The translations under genes were made by a program, and so were the position numbers. The notes under the pieces were generated by a model. The model searched no databases and had not been told where the DNA came from. It was given only the letters and a program-made list of their open reading frames with translations. This document shows, in pieces, positions 59,390 through 64,000 of a stretch of 64,000 nucleotides of DNA (position 1 is its first letter; every line of letters begins with the position of its first letter). This DNA comes from Phorcus lineatus (Eukaryota > Mollusca > Gastropoda > Trochida > Trochidae). Location of the stretch: NCBI GenBank assembly GCA_921293015.1, contig OV121096.1, forward strand, positions 9,489,000 through 9,552,999. Direction: 5' to 3'.

Positions 59390-60924
59390 AACTAGTGTCC
59401 AAAAGAAAGTACCCACCCATGAATTTAACACCAATTTTTTTTTCGATGTAAATTTTGTCCACAAACTTTTTTGATTTTATTCCATACGTGAAAACCCATC
59501 TTTTTTCGGAACCGCATGACAAAACAATTAAAAATAATCGCCCCAACGCTGCAAAACACCAAAAAAGATGTTTCCTGCTGTAGCACAAAATGCACGTGCA
59601 TATCGACAGTATAAATCAGCTCTCGCTACACGGTATGACCACAATAGAAAGAAAACCACAAAAAGTATGCCACGTTTAACTCAGGTGGAAAGAGAGAGAG
59701 CTGTCGGTATGGCGCAACAAGGCGCCAACAACACAGTCATTGCAAGAACCTTCGGCTGCACAAGGAAAACGATCACCAGACTGATGCAACGACTCAGGCA
59801 AACAGGCAATACATCAGACAGGCCAAGAAGTGGTCGTCCACCCGTGACAACACCCGCTGAAGACCGTCACATCCGCACAATACATCTGCGCAATCGTTTT
59901 GTCACGGCGACGTCAACGGCTTCGACAGCACTCGGACGCGTCATCAGTCGGCAGACGGTGTACCGACGACTACGAATCCATGGCATCCGAGCACGTCGTC
60001 CTTACCGCGGCGTAGAGCTGACTCTCCAAAACCAGCGTCGTAGACTGGCATGGGCAAGACAAGTCCGACGTTGGCAGCTCCGTAATTGGCGACGTGTGCT
60101 GTTTTCAGATGAAAGCAGGTTTTGTCTCTTCAGAAATGACGGCAGAGCGCGTGTGTATCGACGCGTTGGTGAACGCACGGCCCAGAATTGCGTCCAGGAA
60201 GTCAGGCCATTTGGAGGCGGGTCCGTTATGATATGGGGAGGGATCTGCGGAAATCTGACGACGAGGCTTGTGATTATTCATGGCAATTTGAATGCTCAGA
60301 GGTACAGAGACGAGGTGTTGAGACCAGTTGTGCTTCCTTTCATTCAGCAACAGCCGCAGGGAGTTGTTTTTCAACATGACAACGCAAGACCACACACGGC
60401 AAGACTGACAAACGACTTCCTAACCAACGCCAATATCGACGTTTTGCCATGGCCAGCATATTCTCCCGACATGAATCCCATCGAGCACCTATGGGACCAC
60501 CTGGATCGACAAATCAGGAGACGACCCGCACCCCCAGTCACGATCCAGCAACTGGAACAAGCTCTGATTGAAGAATGGCAGCAAATCCCACCAGAGGTCA
60601 TACGCCGCCTTACTTCTTCCATGCGTCGACGTGTGTTTGCCTGTATTAACGCCCATGGTCGCCATACCCGTTATTGAATAAAGATTTCTTGTCATTTTGC
60701 AAAAGAATTGCCTTGTTGGTTTGTGCTGAAATTAAGTTTTTGATACCACCTGTCTTTTATTGACAGTCATACGGTAATTTTGACTTCGTACCAAATGAAA
60801 TTTGCTGCATATGCTGAGGAATTGAATATTCTATTCAGAACAAAAAGATTTGCATATACATATGCATTGGTTGTTATTTTATGTTAAAAAAACTACACTG
60901 GGTACTTTCTTTTGGACATTAGTT
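59390..60924 (+). mobile_element. Complete Tc1/mariner-type transposon
   Basis: 1535-bp element with 26-bp inverted ends: left AACTAGTGTCCAAAAGAAAG-TACCCA (59390-59415), right its inverse with a single mismatch (60899-60924). A TA dinucleotide on both sides (59388-59389 and 60925-60926) is the standard Tc1 target duplication. It contains one intact transposase gene. GC content over the gene is clearly higher than the flanking AT-rich DNA. Intact frame plus nearly perfect ends suggest recent, possibly still active transposition. Confidence 0.95.
59667..60677 (+). CDS. Tc1-like DD34E transposase
   Basis: 336 codons from ATG at 59667 (MPRLTQVERERAVGMAQQG). An in-frame ATG at 59568 would add 33 residues with no family match, so the later start is preferred. 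The enzyme binds the inverted ends and cuts and pastes the element into TA. N-terminal paired-type helix-turn-helix regions (about 1-115) include a GRPR-like linker RPRSGRPP. The catalytic domain has Asp148 in FSDESRF, Asp238 in QHDNARPHTA and Glu273 in SPDMNPIEHLWDHL, with 34 residues between the last two (DD34E). No stop or frameshift; length is normal for the family (about 340 aa). An AATAAA overlaps the stop (60677-60682). Lies in spacer DNA between MZT1 and the LRRC74-like gene. Confidence 0.96.
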   Translation: MPRLTQVERERAVGMAQQGANNTVIARTFGCTRKTITRLMQRLRQTGNTSDRPRSGRPPVTTPAEDRHIRTIHLRNRFVTATSTASTALGRVISRQTVYRRLRIHGIRARRPYRGVELTLQNQRRRLAWARQVRRWQLRNWRRVLFSDESRFCLFRNDGRARVYRRVGERTAQNCVQEVRPFGGGSVMIWGGICGNLTTRLVIIHGNLNAQRYRDEVLRPVVLPFIQQQPQGVVFQHDNARPHTARLTNDFLTNANIDVLPWPAYSPDMNPIEHLWDHLDRQIRRRPAPPVTIQQLEQALIEEWQQIPPEVIRRLTSSMRRRVFACINAHGRHTRY

Positions 60925-62940
60925 TACATCTCTAACATTTACTTTATTTGAAATTTCTTTTGGAGGGATGCGAACTGTCCATCGTTCGTATTTTTTTTAA
61001 CATTTTCGACTTCCATTCCAAAACTGCACCCACAAAGCTGAAATTTTGTTGGGTATATAATTTGTAGGTTCGGTACTGACATCCCCGCCCACTGCCCTCA
61101 AATACGGATTTGGCAGGCATTTTCCGTAAAACCTTAAAACAATCTCCAGAACCAATCGACACAGAAGGCTGAACTTCTAAGAGTAATTTTTTTTCTGAGA
61201 TGAAGACTCAATTTTGTGACTTGTGTGTTGGCCCCCTTCAAATATGTGCCTGGCAGAATGTACACCCTCAAATCTATTTCTAAGAAACTATCAGTGCTAG
61301 GAATCTAAAATTTTGAAAATATCATCTTTGTTCGATGGATTGATATGTAAATATTTTTGTCCTACCCCCCAATACAATGGGCGTGCCATGGTTGCATATC
61401 TATGGCGATTATCTTGACCAACCTTTGTTTGCTAGGAAGCTAACAGTTTCAGACTCTGAAGATATAGAAGTTGGTGACAAATAATATTTTCCAGATTTAA
61501 GCCATATTTTATTTGTTTTAATGTATTTAATGCTAACAGGAAAAATCACCACAATATATATAAGAGAGCAAATACGTTATTCTAACAATTAGACTCTGAA
61601 ATGAAAATTTCGTAAGAAAATCGAAAATTTTAAAAAAGGATATTTAATAAAATAAAAACATACTGAGTTTTCTTCATTTTCAGACCTTTTATAGACTTGC
61701 TTAGGCTTCTATCTTATTTCATGGTTTGGCCGATAGACTACACTTATATATAAGAACGTGTAATTGAATAAAAAAATATATACACTCCAAAAGTACATAT
61801 TTCTATTTTGGATGGTAATTTTTAGGAATATGAAATGGTTTTATTAACTTTCCTCCACTGGATGGTTTAGTTAACGTATTTCACTTTGAGAACAAACGTT
61901 TATATATTTTAGTCATGAACATCAAAAATATAAAGGCTGATGTTCTAAAGAGCCAACGGCTCTATTTTTTCGTGTCCTGGGATAGAGTTGCATAGATGTT
62001 TCGGTTACGGAGGTTCGAGTTAAAAGAGTTCCACATAATGATCACTATACAGAGAGGCTGTCGGGACCATTAAAGTTATTTTGGCAAGATTATAGATGTA
62101 CTGGAATAATGTTCATCATTTCAATGGTTGCCCCTTCCCAACGACTGCATTTATTAAACGGATTAAAACTTTAGCTTTCCTTATTTGAAATAAGGAACAT
62201 TAGGAAAAATGATTTCGCATATTTGAAAATTTAGACTCAAAGTCATGAAATTTTTATGAACAAGCAACAATACGTGATGATGGTCACGTAAGCTGCGCTA
62301 TTATCTAAGATTTTAAATTATTCTAATTTTTCATTAGATTGTTTGTCAAAAATAGTTTTCTAAAAGTTTTGAAGATGCTTCTTTGTCCATTATTGCTAAT
62401 TATTATTGTTTACTCTTGCAAAAAGGAAGGCCATCTAAAACATAATCCGTTTTAATGAAGTAATCATTTACACCGATTAGCATTATGAGCGATAATGATC
62501 GTTAATAAAAATCACCTCTCCGATAATATTTCCACGTGTTCATATTAGTTTTTATCTACACCTGCTTGCAAATGATTTTTGTGGAAGTTTCCCAAAGGAC
62601 AAATAATACAATGTGATAAAAATTCACTTAAAAAAAGGTTGAATGTTTTTCCAAACGCATTGATCAGTTCTCTTTGATGTGTTTCAATATTTGTAATCTG
62701 CTGTTTGCAACAGTCATAAGGTTGACATCTTCAAATTTAAAATAACATAATCCTTTCACTGTTGGTATTCCAGTTAAGTGAGTATGTATAAATCTCCACA
62801 ATATATATAAAAAACATTCGTAGTAATCGTTTTAATTGAAATTCTTCAACATAATCTTACAATATGCATATACTCGTTATCACTGACAAGCGTGATCAAA
62901 AGAATGATAAGTACATTTTATTTACGTATATATGTTTTTC
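60925..62940. other. Spacer downstream of the LRRC74-like gene
   Basis: AT-rich. No coding exon, tandem array or mobile element was recognised on either strand. The right end contains the 3' UTR of the LRR gene, with a candidate minus-strand AATAAA at 62917-62922, about 20 bp past its stop. Confidence 0.6.
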
Positions 62941-64000
62941 TCAGATGAAGAAGTTGATAGCCACAAAACCTTGTTCATCCTCCATATTTTTGAGGACGGT
63001 CTCCACGTGGTTTGTCTGTTCCTCCGACATCTGTAGACCGGATGAGAGAATTCCACTGACGATGTCAGACGAGACCAGTTTGTGTTCTTTCTTCTTGTCG
63101 AGAGCCGTGAAGATATTGGCGATGTTGATATTCTCCTTGTCACAGCAGCGTTCTAGATGTTGAAACAGGTTGTCCACCTTGACGTCTTGCATTGGCACTC
63201 CGAATAGAAATGCGTTCACCTTCTTCTGGCGTGGTTTAATCACGTAGTCTCCCAGGACGTAGCCGTGGAGAATGGTGACATTCTTGGTGACAAGAATTTC
63301 CTTCTTGCTTGCAATGAATGGCTTGTCAACTTCCACCCCAGATAGGTCAAGAAGTGTTACAGCACAGTTCTCAGACATAATGCTGTTCAGAACGGCCCGT
63401 GTCCCTTCAACACCGAGAGAGTTATGGTCAAGTTTCAATGTCTTAAGCGTTCCGTTTCCTACCAAACCTTTAGCAATGAAGAGCGCTCCTGCAGTCGAGA
63501 TTCTGTTGTGACTGAGCCGTAAGTCTTGAAGTTGTTGGTTAACTTTCAAGACTTCTGCAATCTTAGCTGCCCCAACATTCCCGACTCCATTGAAAGACAA
63601 GTCCAAGACTCTGATCCGTGCGTTGGTTTTGAGTCCATCAGAAAGGTGTTTGATTCCTCCTGGGCGGAAGTTGTTCCAGCTAAGGTCAAGCTCCTCTATT
63701 GTGTCGTTCTCATGGATAGCAGGTGACAAGATGGCCGCACCTTTCTCGCTGAACTTGTTATGGCTGATGTTCAGGATACAGACACTGTTGTTTTCGGTCA
63801 AAGCATCGCGAAAGAAACGTGCCTCGGCATCTGTGAATTCGTTACCGGAGATGTTGAGAACCTGAAGGGTTGTGTTGGTCATTAACATGTCACAGACCGC
63901 TCTGGCTCCCCGTCGGCCGAGTTTATTCCATGAAATATTCACTTCGGTTATGTAACAGTTTTCTTTTAGCATTTTAGATATGTACCCGCCGCCCTCTCCC
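62941..64000 (-). CDS. LRRC74-like leucine-rich repeat protein, 3' part
   Basis: Minus-strand frame ending at a stop at 62941-62943 and still open at the right edge (GEGGGYISKMLKENCYI...), so the 5' end lies outside the window. The Met at 63972 is internal, not the start. About 352 residues are visible. The first ~220 are RNI-type 28-residue leucine-rich repeats, at least seven (VNISWNKLG, LQVLNISGNEFT, ILNISHNKFS, ELDLSWNNF, VLDLSFNGVG, LRLSHNRIS, LKLDHNSLG). After a linker with KPRQKKVNAFLFGVP, the last ~100 residues look helical with an EF-hand-like stretch (IANIFTALDKKKEHKLVSSD) lacking good calcium ligands. LRRC74A/B in vertebrates have this layout; their function is not well known. The long intron-free stretch is probably the terminal exon. 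NLR-related LRR proteins are a less likely reading. Confidence 0.8.
   Translation of the reverse strand, partial: GEGGGYISKMLKENCYITEVNISWNKLGRRGARAVCDMLMTNTTLQVLNISGNEFTDAEARFFRDALTENNSVCILNISHNKFSEKGAAILSPAIHENDTIEELDLSWNNFRPGGIKHLSDGLKTNARIRVLDLSFNGVGNVGAAKIAEVLKVNQQLQDLRLSHNRISTAGALFIAKGLVGNGTLKTLKLDHNSLGVEGTRAVLNSIMSENCAVTLLDLSGVEVDKPFIASKKEILVTKNVTILHGYVLGDYVIKPRQKKVNAFLFGVPMQDVKVDNLFQHLERCCDKENINIANIFTALDKKKEHKLVSSDIVSGILSSGLQMSEEQTNHVETVLKNMEDEQGFVAINFFI

Overview
This is invertebrate nuclear DNA: AT-rich, with multi-exon genes, canonical GT-AG introns and many small transposable elements. The proteins read like a lophotrochozoan. The repeat set (tRNA-derived SINEs and hairpin repeats ending in a GTTAAAC-ACTC tail) makes a gastropod mollusc, perhaps an abalone, my best guess. 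That guess is inference only. No bacterial genes, rRNA genes, functional tRNA genes or CRISPR arrays were seen.

Seven host genes were reconstructed by joining exons by hand so that splice sites and reading phase agree. From left to right: THYN1 (minus strand, 2049-7172, 7 coding exons, 199 aa, EVE domain). LRRC56 (plus, 9471-26090, 11 coding exons, 633 aa, a ciliary dynein-arm assembly factor). APIP (minus, 32178-35236, 8 exons, 233 aa, methionine salvage). PSMD1/Rpn2 (plus, 35722-38736, one uninterrupted exon, 1004 aa, 26S proteasome base). BORA (minus, 44655-53098, 11 exons, 763 aa, Aurora A/Plk1 activator). MZT1 (plus, 54202-56537, 3 exons, 75 aa, gamma-tubulin complex subunit). Last is the 3' part of an LRRC74-like leucine-rich-repeat gene (minus, 62941 to the right edge).

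APIP/PSMD1 and BORA/MZT1 are head-to-head pairs with short shared upstream regions. From general knowledge, BORA and MZT1 are also head-to-head neighbours in human, so this mitotic pair looks like old conserved linkage. LRRC56/APIP and PSMD1/BORA are convergent.

The introns and spacers hold many mobile elements: an intact Tc1/mariner-type transposon (59390-60924); a 5'-truncated non-LTR retrotransposon with a long open RT frame (19697-22249), nested in a DNA-transposon-like element that carries a FLYWCH zinc-finger frame; two shorter LINE pieces with target-site duplications (TSDs); several MITE families; and a tRNA-derived SINE family.

Two observations stand out. First, four tiny repeats (33-64 bp) are each flanked by perfect 12-16 bp TSDs. 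They consist only of the hairpin and 3' tail found at the end of the SINE, so they look like an ultra-short retroposon. Second, a 28-unit, 54-bp minisatellite in LRRC56 begins inside an exon and copies the exon end together with its 5' splice site, laying out 28 donor-like GT sites in 1.5 kb.
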